Assembly (NCBI RefSeq): GCF_000350225.1
Contig: NW_005179220.1
Span: 20,633-84,632 of the forward strand
Reading direction: 5' to 3'
From: Chondrus crispus
Lineage: Eukaryota > Rhodophyta > Florideophyceae > Gigartinales > Gigartinaceae
DNA: 64,000 nt
A model generated the notes under the pieces. It saw only the letters and a list, made by a program, of their open reading frames with translations. It did no database searches and had not been told where the DNA came from. Position 1 is the first letter of the stretch, and each line of letters begins with the position of its first letter. Shown piece after piece: positions 1 to 10,823 of the stretch. The position numbers were made by a program, and so were the translations under genes.

Positions 1-1191
1 ATGACTGTGTTGTTGTCGTCTCGTATGATGGCCTTTGCTTTGGTGAATGCGATGGTGCATTTTAGTGATGCGATATCGTGTACTGAGACTAGTGTGTATG
101 GGATTTGGGGGCTGTGTACGGCCCTCAGCCGTAGTGGATGGCCTCTATTCGTATAGCTCTGGATGGTGCCGCCATGTGTGCAGGATGTGATATGGCTAGT
201 GGCGGTGACTGATTGATTTGGTTTTGTGAGACGTTTCATGTTGGGTAGGGGTTGGGCTGTGTGAGTCGGGTGGGCGGCGGAGTCGAGGATGAACGTACCA
301 TCTGCTGTGTGGTAGCCTTCGTCTTCGGTGTCCATGTCATGTGAATGTGGATCGCTATGTGACGGGGCGATGTTGTCATGTATGACACGGGCCTTGGCAC
401 ACGTTTTCTTGGTTGGAGCCCGCCTCAGATGGGGGTATGTAGGGTCTCGCCACTCGGTGTCGGAGTATTGGGGGCGCCTTATACGTTTTGATATGTGATG
501 GCGGCATGGGTTGGGGTGGTGTGGCGGGGGCCGGCGAATAGTACGCCTTTGTGCACGCCATGTGGGGGGCGTGTGGTACTGTAGGGCTTGTGGCGTGGTG
601 TGTTGCCATGGGGTGGTGAGTTTCATCGCATTGCGGTAATTTTGGATGCGATTGAATTTGTGCACAAAGTCATTGGTGTCCTTGGGTTGCAGTGATAGCA
701 GTTGGAGGCCAATGGCCGCTTTGGTTTTTTCAGTCTTTGGACCATGACGTCGACGGTAGTTGAGTGGTTGGAGATTTCTGGAAATCTTGCTGCGATCATC
801 TGTGCACGGATCTGTTCGTGTCTTTCGACGTACTCGAATATTGACTCGCCTGGCTCGATGTGACATTGGTCAGCGAGTTGCGTGAGATACAGGTGATCTC
901 TGACGTTGGTTGTGTCAAGGGTCTTGAGCTTTTGGAGTATGTCGTGCGGGATTGGCTGCTAGTCGGGCATGAGGAGCAGGTTTGGTATGTCTGAGGGTAT
1001 GGTGGCTAGCATTTTGCCGACGAGTGTGTGCTTGGCGTGCATGTGGGCCTTGCGGTCTTGTTAATTGTCGGGAGTGGTGGAGTTCCGTCAAATTGCTCTA
1101 TGGCGTCGTTGGTGTACGCTGCGGATCGGAGAGCGAGGAGCCATGGTCCATAGTTGGATCGATCAAGTTTTGGGATGTCTTTGAGATCCAT
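1..1191 (-). pseudogene. Decayed Ty1/copia gag-protease fragment, runs off left edge
   Basis: Read on the minus strand, this is the 5' coding part of a copia-like element. It opens at 1191 with a gag N-terminus (MDLKDIPKLDRSNYGPW, then EQFDGTPP), typical of copia gag proteins of the UBN2 type. A frame change near 1030 leads to a gag core containing NVRDHLYLTQLAD and ESIFEYVERHEQIRAQM, with an in-frame TAG just after LLLMPD. A further frame change near 740 leads into a region ending at position 1 with FILDSAAHPTH followed by IPYTLVSVHDIAS. These match the copia aspartic protease active site (normally LDSGA, here DSAA) and the following protease strand. No zinc knuckle is visible. Several frameshifts and one stop mean the copy cannot be functional. 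The rest of pol lies left of the window. The lineage differs from the copia elements at 10-41 kb. Confidence 0.72.
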
Positions 1192-2401
1192 GGTAGAGGT
1201 GTGAGGGGTTATATTGGGGCGGGGAGCGATGTAGAGGAGTGCTGCGGGGTGCAGTGGGGAAGGGGGTGATGAGGATTCGGTTCGGATTTGCCGTGGGAGC
1301 GGCGATGGGTTGTCAGTTCCGGTTTGGCGGGGCGCAGGGGATCGGCGGTTGCTTGGGTTTGCGGTGCCTCTGCGTGTGCGTGTAGCGCGATCTAGTTTGA
1401 AGTCAGGCTGTCGGTGAGTTTTGCAGTGGTGCGAAGCGGGCCATAACCTGATGAATCGTAATCCTCATGGGGTGGTCTTTTGGCGTCGTCGCCGTCGCTC
1501 CTATTAAATACTGTTGTGGACAGACTGTGATATGGACAGTCTGTCCTTGCGGTCCGTCAGATAGCACTGAAATCCCGCATTATTAAAAAGTGAAGTCTTG
1601 GGCAGATGTGCTGGATGCATCTTATGATATGATGTACTGCAGAGACCGGATCAAAATCGTTGTTGTTTTTCTCGATCCAATAAGGCACATTTTACTCGCA
1701 ATCAGACAATCAAGCTAGCGATCTGCTGATGTGCTGAAGTGTATCTTAGGTAGACTACACACACAGGACTAGAGGTAGACATCTGGATTCATTGCCTTTA
1801 CCTCTGCTAGTGTCTAGGGTCTACACTACTGGGTGTATAAGTAGCGACTAGTCTGCGAACTGAAAATACAAGAACACCTCAACCTCAAAAAGATTCTTCT
1901 TCTCCTACGACTTTTGTTAGAGGGGTATGAACAGGGTTTTGATAACCTACTACATCTCGGTTCTGTTACTTCTACCATTCTTGACGTCCCATAGTTGTTG
2001 TTTTTGAAAAAAGAATGGCTTGTTCTTGGAATTATTTCGGTCAAAACTACAATTTTGTAACTCAGACGGCGGCTCGGCACATATGCTTCATCAATCAGGA
2101 AAGGGTCGCCTATTTGCAGCGGTCTTGACAGCGTCAAGATGACATGTCCACAATGCATGTTGTGCGTGAAGAACCAGATAGACATCCTTAATGCATTTCG
2201 AGGACAGTATTAGGGCAAATAATGCTAAATGCAATGAGGCATTATTTTGTCCTTCACTGGAAAATGGAAAGGGATTCTTTAACGAACAAGCAGACCCTGA
2301 CTACCTTTGCAAGTTTAGTATTAATACAAAACCTACTACAATAAAAATGAAGGCACGGAACTGACAGGCCAGCCGTCGACCTTCAACTTTTATCCTGAAG
2401 C
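1192..2401. other. No recognisable gene
   Basis: This should contain the 5' leader and LTR of the minus-strand copia fragment, but I cannot define LTR ends because the partner LTR is outside the window. A 119-codon ORF on the minus strand (1826-2185) has no recognisable motif and biased composition; I do not call it a gene. Part of the stretch (1446-1570) resembles a segment near 34.3 kb, listed separately. Confidence 0.5.
1446..1570 (+). repeat. Dispersed repeat, copy 1 (partner near 34265)
   Basis: The segment shares blocks in the same order and orientation with 34265-34385: GAATCGTAATCC, a CGTCGCCG-rich stretch, then GACAGAC, GGACAGTCTG and CCTTGCGGTCCG. It contains a short inverted repeat (GACAGACTG / CAGTCTGTC). 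The blocks are separated by diverged sequence, so this looks like an old non-coding element or the end of a larger one. Neither boundaries nor target-site duplications could be fixed. Confidence 0.5.
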
Positions 2402-3070
2402 TCAAAAAGCTTCCTCTACCATCTCAACCTCGGACAACCCAACAATGCAAGGGGGGACAGTCGCACTACAGAGACGTCCAGAAGCAAGAATAGTATCTGC
2501 GCAGCAACCATCCGCTCCTCCGAGTCGATTGCCACAGTTCGCCCCACCACAGCTTCCACAACTGCGCAGACATATAACGGATGCGCCCGGAAATGGCACT
2601 GGTGAATTTGAAGGGGTCGCTGATATCGAAGCAGAGGGCGTGACCGACATTGACGTCGAAGGATCAGCCGACATTGACTCAGAGGCTGTCGCTGAAGCTG
2701 ATACAGTCGGAGTAACTGAAGCCGCTCCGGATGGAGTCACAGACACTGACATCGAAGGATCAGCCGACATTGACTCAGACGGAGAGGGAGACACTGATAA
2801 CGAAAGTGTCATTGTCGGGGAAACAGATGGAGTGAACGAAATTGATGGCGTTGGTGAAGCCGTGTTATCGTCACAACAGTGCCAACCACGACGACCTCCG
2901 GGACGAAGACTTTCGCACCTTTCAACTGCACATCGGGCAGTAGTTCTCCTGCAGTCCCTTCTAGCCCGACGTCTGCCTTGGCGATTTCTCCGACATGTAC
3001 AGGGGCAGCTCTGGCCAGCAGCCAGAGATAGAATGGCGAATAATAGGAGAAGAAGAAGAGTGGAGCGCAT
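2402..3070 (-). CDS. Secreted Cys-rich, Ser/Thr/Pro-repeat protein (paralogue of 49019-49558)
   Basis: Predicted 222-residue secreted or wall-associated protein of unknown function. From the ATG at 3070 it starts with a signal peptide (MRSTLLLLLLFAILSLAAG). An N-terminal Cys domain (CPCTC, RRDC, RCAVERC, GWHCC) follows, very rich in Arg. A roughly 90-residue Ser/Thr/Pro low-complexity linker contains a duplicated SESMSADPS unit, also seen as a direct DNA repeat of about 30 bp. A C-terminal Cys domain (CLRSCGSCGGANC, DGCC, PPC) ends the protein. Both Cys domains align with the gene at 49019, whose signal peptide begins at the equivalent Met, so I chose 3070. An in-frame ATG at 3094 would add eight residues. 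The linker is probably O-glycosylated (inference). A TATA box lies just upstream. No intron is needed. Confidence 0.72.
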   Translation of the reverse strand: MRSTLLLLLLFAILSLAAGQSCPCTCRRNRQGRRRARRDCRRTTARCAVERCESLRPGGRRGWHCCDDNTASPTPSISFTPSVSPTMTLSLSVSPSPSESMSADPSMSVSVTPSGAASVTPTVSASATASESMSADPSTSMSVTPSASISATPSNSPVPFPGASVICLRSCGSCGGANCGNRLGGADGCCADTILASGRLCSATVPPCIVGLSEVEMVEEAF

Positions 3071-3137
3071 TGCCGTTGTGGTTGGAAAAAACATTTTGAG
3101 AGTGATGGTGATGAAGAGGTAGGTATTCGGGAAGTCC

Positions 3138-3147
3138 CTTATATAAG
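3138..3147 (-). promoter_or_regulatory. TATA box of the 2402-3070 gene
   Basis: CTTATATAAG, a perfect palindrome containing TATATAAG on the minus strand, lies 44 bp upstream of the first ATG (3094) and 68 bp upstream of the preferred ATG (3070). With transcription starting 25-35 bp downstream, the 5' UTR would be very short. The paralogue also has a TATATAAA box, which supports this being a real promoter. Confidence 0.6.
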
Positions 3148-5605
3148 AGATGGAGCATGCACACTTGCCTGCGTTTTGATTTATACAGACAGAAGCAAGA
3201 ATTTGTAGGTGACAAATGGCTATGTACTTTCTGTGTACAGTGTTTCGAAAGTTGAGATGCGAAGGAGCCTGCTACAGTAAATCTGGCATGGTGGGGGATG
3301 TGGGGATCGGATTGAAGGGAAGTGCGTGAAGGGAATAATACTGTACCAGGGCAACGAACAGCTAACACAACCACCACCAACGTGTTGACCAACAGCTTAG
3401 GAAGAAAAGTGCTCATTGGCGTATCAGTGTGTGTGGTGTGTGCATGTCGGGCATCTACGCCGTAGAATTCGCGACCGGACTTCGTAGCAACTGTGGGCGC
3501 AAAAAAATGAATACAGTAGAGACAGAGCAGAAAGGGGGCGCAAAGTTTGCTCCGAAGCATGAGTACCACGGCAGACAAAACTGTAAAGATAGAGACAGCT
3601 GAGCTCCAAGGCATCGTGTCTTGTATTATTATTAGCAGATACAGCGATGTATGCAGTTGTTTATTGTTTTCACTGGCAATATATGCAGTTACCGGGTGTA
3701 GGAGCCTACACGACACATCGATATATATTCTCAAAGGTGAACGCACTGCTGCAAGGAAATGTCGGTGCAAGACTGTAGGCCCCAAAGCTCAACAAACAAG
3801 CTCGACGAAAGTGTCATGAGCGATGACGTGCAGACGAACTCAAGTTCGATATACCGTAGCAGTGGCATGTGACGAGAAGCGAAAGGCAGGAACTTTATTT
3901 TCTTTCACTTAGAAAACCTGTGATGACAGTTGGACTCAGTTTTGAGGAGCCAAGAAAAGAAAATAGGGCCGTTCGTTTCTGCAAAAGACGTAAATGTCGG
4001 AAAAGACGGCAACATTGTTGGAGAATCTGCTCCTAGTGGCGGTCTTCTTCACTTTCATGTTGTGTTGAAATGCGATATCGATATTTTGGGCAAATTGAAT
4101 ACGAATGTAGGAATAAAACGAAGGCATACGAGCAGGGGTTAAGTTCTTGATGTATTTTTCATATGTAATGTATGATGAGACGTGGACGCCATCATCGCAC
4201 ACGAAGAAAATGTCTGTTTCGCGTGGAGAGGCTGACATTTACGTTTGGTATTCTGTTGCCTTTACATACAGTAGCAGTATGCAGGCAGGTTTTTGGATGG
4301 TTCAACTTGCAACGAATGCAGAAGGAATTAAGGAGGACGGGGATTTATCCGCGGTGAGCAACGTGGGCGTTCATGTGGACTTGCTTCTTCTTTCAATGTA
4401 GAAGCAAGATCCTGGTTTGAAACACGGGGAGAGGAAAGTTAGATGTATTCTACGTCGATATTGTACAGAGTTTTGAAAGATGGGCACAGCGCAAGACTTT
4501 AACGTGGTCATTCTAGTCAGCTCCCTGCTCTGCATTAGGCGAAATGGTGAGAAAGTTACGGTGGTATTCGGATATTGGTAGCATGGACTTTTCATGTGGG
4601 TGTCTAGTTAGCGGTGCACTGCCGCCCGTCTCTCGAGTCCGAAGAAAGTTTCCCTTGTGTTTGAATCCCTGTAGGGGCGAGACGTTCAGGGCGGTTGGTT
4701 CTGCGCTTGCTTTCATGGGGACACTGGGAAAGAGCAAATGGAGGCGGTTTTGTTTCTTATTCGGGCATATAAAGTAACGGAGAAAGAAAAATTGAGAGGC
4801 GGAGACCGATCGGTCAAACGCGACACGCCATGTAATGAATAACAACAGTACATAGGTATGTATGTATGGAATCTCGTATGTATGGTAGAAGAGTAGCATT
4901 GGAGTTATGAGTGATAAGATGCGGTGGGCAGCAATCAAGTACGAAAGAGGGGCAGGCGCGGTGTGTTGAAGCAATAATTATGCAAATAAAATGCGGGAAA
5001 TGTGGGGGATTTAGAGGTTGGGGAATCGGAAGGATATCACTGCTAGGATGCCGCCCTGTCTTTAAATAAATTGAAGCCATTTCGATAGACAGTAAATATT
5101 AGAGGGTCGAGACTGGGGCGTGGCAAAGCTGTATGGGGGGCTCAAGAAGGTACGGGAAGAACGGAGGACTGAAGCATGGGATGCCTTAGAGGCGGCGTAT
5201 GGAATACAGTGCAGCGGGTGTGTTCGGTTTAGAAGAATTGTGGTGTGGAGCGAAGGGGCGAAACGTGTACAGTAAAGCACAGTAGATGGCATAGCAGTGC
5301 GAGGTGAATGAAGAGAAGGTTTATCCTGTACTGGACTGTACGTGCTGTGCTGAAAAGGGATCCTGAGGGAAGGGCATGGTTAATGTCATGAGAGCCATAC
5401 GTGCACACGTAGCAGACGCAAGACAGAACGATCAGCTCACCTCACTCGCCGCCGGCACACAGATCCGTGGTCTCCCCTTATAAGGTAAAGTTTTAGGCAG
5501 GCTTTAGGCATCTGTAAACGGAGGGATTGATCTTGTACCGCAGTTAACGAGGGACACATACACTACCTTCACGCATCGTGTGCAAATAATAAAAGCTTAC
5601 ATGTA
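3148..5605. other. Intergenic, no supported gene
   Basis: Many short ORFs occur on both strands, the longest being 274 codons at 2961-3785 minus, but none has a recognisable domain, paralogue or promoter, and the longest overlaps the upstream gene's promoter and start. Around 5050-5090 a short segment (CTGTCTTTAAATAAA, then TTTCGATAGAC) resembles 32945-32981, suggesting a decayed dispersed repeat. Confidence 0.45.
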
Positions 5606-6304
5606 GAGTCGACCCTACGCATTAATGCCGCCCCGTGTAAAGACTAATAATACAGCACTAATTCGGAGCGGCACAATCAGATGGCAGAACCACTACCCGG
5701 CCAGAACTCTTTTATTAGAGTCTGCTGTTGTTGCCTTTGACCCTGTCTCTCATGCCTAGCTTCTAGAAAAGCTCGTTTGCGGACCTCAAGTGCGATAAGG
5801 CATTGCTCACATCGCACTCTACACCCAGACTCTCCAAAGACCCAAACAACCTTGCTAGCACTACAGCGCTCGGTACGGCCCGCCTCTCCGTAATTTCACA
5901 CTCGTCTTCTGCCCCACAATCATCCATCATAGCATCACTGGCAGACTGATTCTGTAGCTCTCCGCCATAATGTACTGAATCGCAAGCGTCACTAATAGAA
6001 GCTTCTGCCACAAGCTCATTAGTCTCGATCCACATCTTTCCTGCAGAATTCTGCAGTTTCTGCAAGGCCGTCTTCTGGCACCATGCTCAGGTGGGAGAGA
6101 AACCCTACTATACCATCCACCATAGATTTATCAATTTCAGTTTCATTTCGACCAACTTTCCCATGTGCATTCACAAGATCTGTTTGGGGATGCATCGGTA
6201 CGACGTCGTGCATGACACGTGGCAAAACCTGTGTCTGCCGGTTTTGGCGGCACTAATTCGAGGGTGGCAATAATAAAAGCGGCACTATTGCGCGTCCCCC
6301 CCTG
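5606..6304 (-). mobile_element. Pogo/Tigger-like deletion derivative, copy 1
   Basis: About 700 bp flanked by TA on each side (5604-5605, 6305-6306). The left end reads GAGTCGACCCTACGCATTAA and the right end, reverse-complemented, reads CAGGGGGGGACGCGCAATAG; both continue into GTGCCGC or ATGCCGC. Subterminal copies of TAATGCC/GGCACTA occur at both ends. The same termini flank the copy at 30496-31411. The minus strand encodes a remnant related to the transposase C-terminus in that copy (5763-6065: WIETNELVAEASISD, then ERRAVPS and a SNALSHLRSAN tail). TA target sites and CAG-type ends are characteristic of the pogo/Tigger branch of Tc1/mariner. The DDE catalytic core is missing, so this copy is non-autonomous. 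Confidence 0.6.
5763..6065 (-). pseudogene. Remnant of pogo-like transposase C-terminal region
   Basis: A 100-codon ORF matching the last part of the reading frame at 30592-31203. The clearest shared segment is ERRAVPSAVVLARLFGSLES against ERRTVPSVFEIAEWFGELED, followed by ECDVSNALSHLRSA against ECQVSDALSYLRSA. A second overlapping ORF (6019-6225, minus) may hold part of the upstream region in another frame. No catalytic acidic triad is present. Its conservation with the second copy is at protein level, suggesting that the ancestor was translated. Confidence 0.5.
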
Positions 6305-6339
6305 TACTGTAAAAAGCTTTAGTACTGTACACAGACGAC

Positions 6340-6740
6340 ACAGGCAAGGCGCCTCCGTCGAGACGGGATCCTTCTATCCTTTAATCTTTTAAAACATTAA
6401 GGAATAAGAATGTTCCATCTCCCCCTTTATTTCCTCTCTCTCAACGCAGACGGTGAAGACGCGAGATAACCTTCCCGCAAAATGGTATTTTCGGACAGGG
6501 GATAATTAGTATATGGACAGAGAAGTTGCCTCTCCGCGGCAATACCAGATCATCGCAGACGACGTGAGAGAGGGTTTCAGGGTGTGAGGAGGGCATCTAG
6601 CTAGTGTCTAACTAGACGACAAGCGATTTGTGTCGCCTAGACACTAGTGTGTATCGGACAGTTAGTGCTCATACACAGTGTGAGGACAAAAGTTATTTTA
6701 TTTTTTATGGACAAGGCAACGCCCGATTTCACTTTTGTTT
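6340..6740 (+). repeat. Dispersed repeat R1, copy 1
   Basis: The segment 6345-6560 aligns with 9690-9871 continuing, after removal of copia A, into 30206-30240. Shared landmarks in order are CTCCGTCGAG, CTTTAATCTTT, AATGTTCCATC, TCTCTCAACG, GACGGTGAA, GAGATA, CAGGGGATA, CAGAG and GGCAATA. It also contains a 10-bp perfect inverted repeat, CTAGTGTCTA (near 6599) and TAGACACTAG (near 6640), and a GTTAGTGCTCAT...GAGGACAA motif resembling 31605-31630. The repeat is non-coding. Its class (LTR, MITE or other) is undetermined. Confidence 0.55.
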
Positions 6741-7712
6741 TTTGCAACCACCACGCCACTAAAACACGTAAAGCACTTGCGTGTTGATTCTAGCGAAACC
6801 GAACTCGTTTACGAACATAAAGGTGTTGAAAAGAAAATCTTTACGCTAAGTTTTGTAGCAGTAGCGTAGCAACATTGCGTTGAGGGCTTTCCATTCGGTT
6901 ACCAGAGAGAAATAAAAATCGTGAACATCAATGTTGAAAAAGAAATAAAATTGGGAGGTGCTTAAGTTATGATAACGCTTGGTCCGATAGAAGCTAGTAT
7001 CTGGACGAAAAGCTTTTTTGCGTCACTTTATACCGTCTTTTTCTTTTTCTTTACGAAATATATATTTAGGGTGTGGCGGAGATTTGGGGTATTGTTGTAA
7101 CTGGCTGCATTTGCAGGGGTAAGAAGGATACCAATGGTGAAGGTTGACTATCTACAGGAAGACATTAACAGGCACGGATAAGCCCGAGCGTGTTTGCTCT
7201 CTTTCTTCCTACTCACTCGCCTCCTCTCTCTCTCTATCACGGCTACGAACGGTTAGCGCTATATGTGCACCTCTGGCGGAGGTTTGCAATTGCGTGTGGT
7301 TCTAGACCGCAGACCCGCTCTGCTGCGAACGGTCGTACACTACTAGCTTCTAATTAAAACCATAGCGTCCTTTGGTCTCTAATTAAAATCGTGGTGTCCT
7401 TTGGCCTCTTTCTTCAGGAACGATAGCGAACGGTCTTTGCGGCTTTGCACTTACAGCCTCAAAATTCTTTTGGTAGAATGTCTGCCTAACTAGGCCGCGG
7501 TAGTACAGACTGCTGTCAGCTTTAAAGTCTACCGACTTACTATATCACAACTGTACAGGGTACGGTACCCAGGAGTGGCGCCAGGACCAAAGCCTTCAGA
7601 AAGGTGATTTTATTGGTCTACGTGTACGGCAGGTGTCCACGTGGAGAATCACCCGCTGATGAGCAGCGGTCCTGTGGAGTGGAAGATGATGGTGGCCCCT
7701 CTATAAGAGAAA
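6741..7712. other. No recognisable gene
   Basis: Nothing supportable is encoded. Around 6784-6830 a segment (GATTCTAGCGAAACCGAACTCG) resembles 31486-31530, so the dispersed-repeat tract probably extends here in rearranged order. A short near-direct repeat of CTTCTAATTAAAACCATAG / TCTAATTAAAATCGTGG occurs near 7348-7395. Confidence 0.4.
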
Positions 7713-7859
7713 GTGGAGCGCCGCGACACACCGGAATGGGGGAAGAACACAACAACACCCCGACCGACCTCCTTTTGCAATAAACTTTTCTCGCTTCTGA
7801 AAAAAGGGACATCTCGCTCCCCTACGCGCACGTCCTTCCTCCTTTCCGCCTTTTTCGCC

Positions 7860-8243
7860 GCCAACCTGGTACTCTTGTGGAGGGGTGGCAAAGAACACGG
7901 CTCCCTGTCACAGTTTGACGGGTCGAAGCCGGCCGACGCTCACCAGTTCTTTTTCGTGTTCGAAAATGTAGCCACTTCTGGCAAGTCGGAAGAAAGGGCA
8001 CCTGAAGTCCTTCGCTACCTGGAGGGAGATGCATTCGACTTCTTTTATCAAGCCTTTGTCAGGAACGGAGATATCAGTGCAGATGGCCCCGAGTACCAGA
8101 AGGTCAAGAGGGCCTTGGTCGAGTGGTTCGCCCCGGTTGAATTACCTGAAGATGTGATTCGGGATGCGATGGCCACTCGCCTTTCTTTCGGGGATCTCCG
8201 TGGGTCTCTTCGAAACTCAGACCGTCTCTACGAGAAGTCATGA
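7860..8243 (+). pseudogene. LTR-retrotransposon gag-like fragment
   Basis: An open frame (from 7713) whose second half reads like the capsid region of a retrotransposon gag: SQFDGSKPADAHQFFFVFEN, LRYLEGDAFDFFYQAF, then KVKRALVEWFAPVELPEDVI. This follows the family pattern of a target-sequence phrase, hydrophobic helices, a LEG.A..F motif and a conserved WF segment. There is no zinc knuckle, protease or pol downstream and no LTR in the vicinity, so it is an orphan fragment. The first 50 codons (7713-7860) look like non-coding shadow. It ends 16 bp past the stop of the convergent ORF at 8228-9088, so the two tails overlap. Confidence 0.45.
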
Positions 8244-9088
8244 TTAAGGTGATTTGAAGCGTCATGGAAATCTCGGATTCGACGCGACGGAGAGCCGGTC
8301 CTCTCAAAGAGGAGGCTGTTGCGGACAAAAAGATCCCAGTACTCGACGGCAAGGTTCGGAGATCCTAGTAGCTGGAGACCGTTGCAGACGGCGGCGGAGA
8401 TGCACATGTCACTATTATTTCGGAACCGCACGGTCCCATGTGTGGAAACGCGGTAGATCGGAGTCCGAGGATTGACAGCCCTGGAGCGACCATGGATCAT
8501 CTTAAGACTCCTATCTTTTTGATCGGTGCAAAACCGGTCAATACTTAAGAAGCCACTAATTAGATCTCTCCCACCGAACTGGAAGAGATCGTCAACAATG
8601 TTGTGAGTTGTACAATTCCCGGTTCCGGAAATTTCTGAGGTGGAGAGCAATATCCGGTGAGGAAGGTTGGTTGCGGCGTCGACGCCATAGTACATGTTTT
8701 CAACGTCGAGATAGATGGAATCTATATTCCACTCACCGTCGCCATTAAGACAGTACTGCTTTGTGTCCGACAACGACTCTGTGAGACCAAGACGCCATAC
8801 CGCTTCGAGAGAAACCTCTTCATCTTGCTTGCGGTGGAGCAGGGCGGTAATATGATCGCCTAGAATGCTTTTGAACTCTTGTTCTGTTACGGCGTAACGG
8901 CGGTGCCCGCTGGCCACCCAAATGTGGAATATGGAGCCCGCCTCAGAAACCTTGGTTACATTTGTTCGAGATGAGAGCTCGAACATTAAGTGGCTGCGGC
9001 TGGAGACGCATGCAGCTTTCAGAGCAAGGTGCTCCCGCGTGCGCTTACCTCCCGTGCTCTTTGCCGCTGTCTGCTCGGTCCTCGTCAT
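8228..9088 (-). CDS. Orphan 286-residue ORF, unknown function
   Basis: I do not recognise this protein. Composition is balanced and not low-complexity, and the opposite strand has no comparable frame, which favours a real, perhaps formerly functional, coding sequence. The N-terminal 35 residues are basic. The middle contains FKSILGDHITALLHRKQDEEV and DSIYLDVENMYYGVDAA. The C-terminal half contains ISGTGNCTTHNIVDDLF and STHGTVRFRNNSDMCISAAV, leading into CNGLQLLGS. A Cys followed by a short Ala-rich helix, with a nearby upstream His, loosely recalls papain-like cysteine peptidases, but this is only a visual impression. It lies tail to tail with a gag-like fragment, so it may belong to an undefined transposable element. 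No promoter was identified. Confidence 0.4.
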   Translation of the reverse strand: MTRTEQTAAKSTGGKRTREHLALKAACVSSRSHLMFELSSRTNVTKVSEAGSIFHIWVASGHRRYAVTEQEFKSILGDHITALLHRKQDEEVSLEAVWRLGLTESLSDTKQYCLNGDGEWNIDSIYLDVENMYYGVDAATNLPHRILLSTSEISGTGNCTTHNIVDDLFQFGGRDLISGFLSIDRFCTDQKDRSLKMIHGRSRAVNPRTPIYRVSTHGTVRFRNNSDMCISAAVCNGLQLLGSPNLAVEYWDLFVRNSLLFERTGSPSRRIRDFHDASNHLNHDFS

Positions 9089-9639
9089 CGTATTACGACA
9101 TGAGGGGGGCCAAAGAGGGCAGGCGGAGACTGAAACCCCACCTGCGTGCCTCTCGATCTGGTGGGTAGCTGGAGGTCTAAGCTACGACGAGGACCATGGA
9201 GGCAACGCGGAAGAGCCGCGAGAGCTAAGCAGCGCAGGAAGCAGGAGGCCGGAAGAGCTAATTCGAGGCTGGGATGGAGCGAGAAAGGCGAACGGGGAGT
9301 GACGGCAGATACCACAAGAAGGGAAGGGGGGTCTGAGCCCCAGGTCTGTGTTGATATAGGCTGGAGAGTGAAGAAAAATCAAAATCAAGGGCAAAATCTG
9401 AGTGGCCGTGGCCCGTGGCCCCGCCTTAGTGGGGGGGTTGTGGGACACGTGGTTGGGACTGGTGTAAGTAATTGGAAGTTTAAGTTAGTAATTGTAGACA
9501 GTGCGCAAAAAGAGTATAAATGCGGCGGTTTTCTGTCGTCCTGTACGGCCGAGGGCAGACACATCACAAAAAACACCCACGGGTAAGACACGGGGACGAC
9601 GCATCCCGTTTTCACCCCAACACTATGCATACTGTACTA
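9089..9639. other. No recognisable gene
   Basis: Several overlapping ORFs on both strands (60-146 codons) are Arg/Pro/Ser-rich shadows of G+C-rich sequence. No motif, repeat boundary or promoter could be supported. Confidence 0.4.
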
Positions 9640-9866
9640 AATTCGAGGAGCCACCTGTGTCATTACGCGGGCGATGCACGCGTAATGACACAGGTGGCTC
9701 CGTCGAGGATGGGGCCGCTCTACTCTTTAATCTTTAAAATATGGTGGAAGAAGAATGCTCCATCCCCCGTTTTTTCTCTCTCAACGGTGACGGTGAAAAC
9801 GAGAGATATCGTTGCAGCAAAACAGTATATTTGGGCAGGGGATAACCACTGTAGCTAGCGCACGAA
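9640..9866 (+). repeat. Dispersed repeat R1, copy 2, part left of copia A
   Basis: Begins with an inverted repeat: GAGCCACCTGTGTCATTACG (9650-9669) and its complement CGTAATGACACAGGTGGCTC (about 9680-9699), a perfect 20-bp stem around a short loop. The rest aligns with 6345-6540. The copy is split by copia A and resumes at 30206. Confidence 0.55.
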
Positions 9867-9871
9867 CAGAG

Positions 9872-10320
9872 TGTGAACTATTCCGGCTGGCGACGAGTAG
9901 TGTAATTACTGGCTACAACAATTCTGTAATTTAGGAGAAACAATTTCTCCTGCATTGCTAACATGCGACAACTACGGCACGACCCCATCGCCATGATTAT
10001 TTTGTAATGGCGAAACACCTTCTAGAGGTACATATGGGCACATTAGAGTAGAAATCGGGGGTTTTACTACGAAAAAGGCAGATATCAGCTACTTGTAGAG
10101 TAGTATATAAGATTGACGAACTTCGTAAACTTTAGGATGCACCACCCATCCGCCCCCACAACAAACCTCAAATTGAACGACAGCTCAACCCCAACCGGTC
10201 TCCCCGGTCCCCAACCTGACCCCACAGAGGGTCAACCCAAAAGGCCCCACAGGACCTTTCTCCGCCCCAATCGGGCAAACATCTAACCACGCTATCTAGG
10301 TCATCGGACCTTTTCCCACA
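9872..10320 (+). repeat. Copia A 5' LTR
   Basis: Starts TGTGAACTATTCC and ends TTTTCCCACA; matches 29760-30205 with roughly 20 substitutions and a few single-base indels. A TATATAAG at 10104-10111 is the likely TATA box dividing U3 from R. Downstream C-rich tracts (CCCCAACCGGTCTCCCCGG) may lie in R/U5. No canonical TGG-type primer binding site directly follows the LTR (GTCTAGACTCAGCAGAAG). Confidence 0.9.
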
Positions 10321-10823
10321 GTCTAGACTCAGCAGAAGAGGAACCGGTGTCACTTTCACTCTGCATTGTCACAGCCATTAGTTGGACGTGCAGAGTGTAA
10401 TACCCCAAGTATTTATTTACTTGTCCATTTATTTGGAGTTCTAAAAGTGTCACTCGCACACACCGTGATTATAATTTATTATTAGATTATAATTGCGGCG
10501 TGTGAGAAACCTTTTATTTGGAACACTCAAAACCCCCCCCCCCCCACCATTTTTAATAAATAATTGTTAAATCGTAGAGGCTTTTCAAGAAACATTTTTA
10601 GAAGACATTTTCAAGAAAAACAAGCTTTCTTTTGGCAGAAGAACAAGGAGAGACTAGAAGACTGTAGCTGGTTGTCTTGACAAGCACTTCCGAATTGATT
10701 TGACAAGGACAACCCCAATCTGAAAACAACGCTCTTTTCATTAAAACAATCCACTTCAATTTGTTTTATCGAGCAACTTTTTTTTCACACTCCTTTACCA
10801 AGTTGTCGCCCAAAATCCTTTAA
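10321..10823 (+). other. Copia A 5' leader, non-coding
   Basis: A+T-rich leader between the LTR and the zinc-finger ORF. It has a 13-base C run near 10533 and an imperfect inverted arrangement of ATTATAAT near 10470-10490. No ORF or primer binding site of the usual tRNA type is visible. Confidence 0.4.

Noticed and set aside
2445..3122. 225-codon plus-strand ORF opposite the Cys-rich gene
   Set aside because: Acidic repetitive translation is the mirror of the Ser/Thr/Pro linker. The minus frame has a signal peptide, Cys domains, a TATA box and a paralogue.
2961..3785. 274-codon minus-strand ORF
   Set aside because: It overlaps the start and promoter of the Cys-rich gene in another frame; no domain or promoter.
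4590..4700. Possible tRNA T-loop (TTTGAATCCC)
   Set aside because: No A box at a suitable distance and no acceptor stem.
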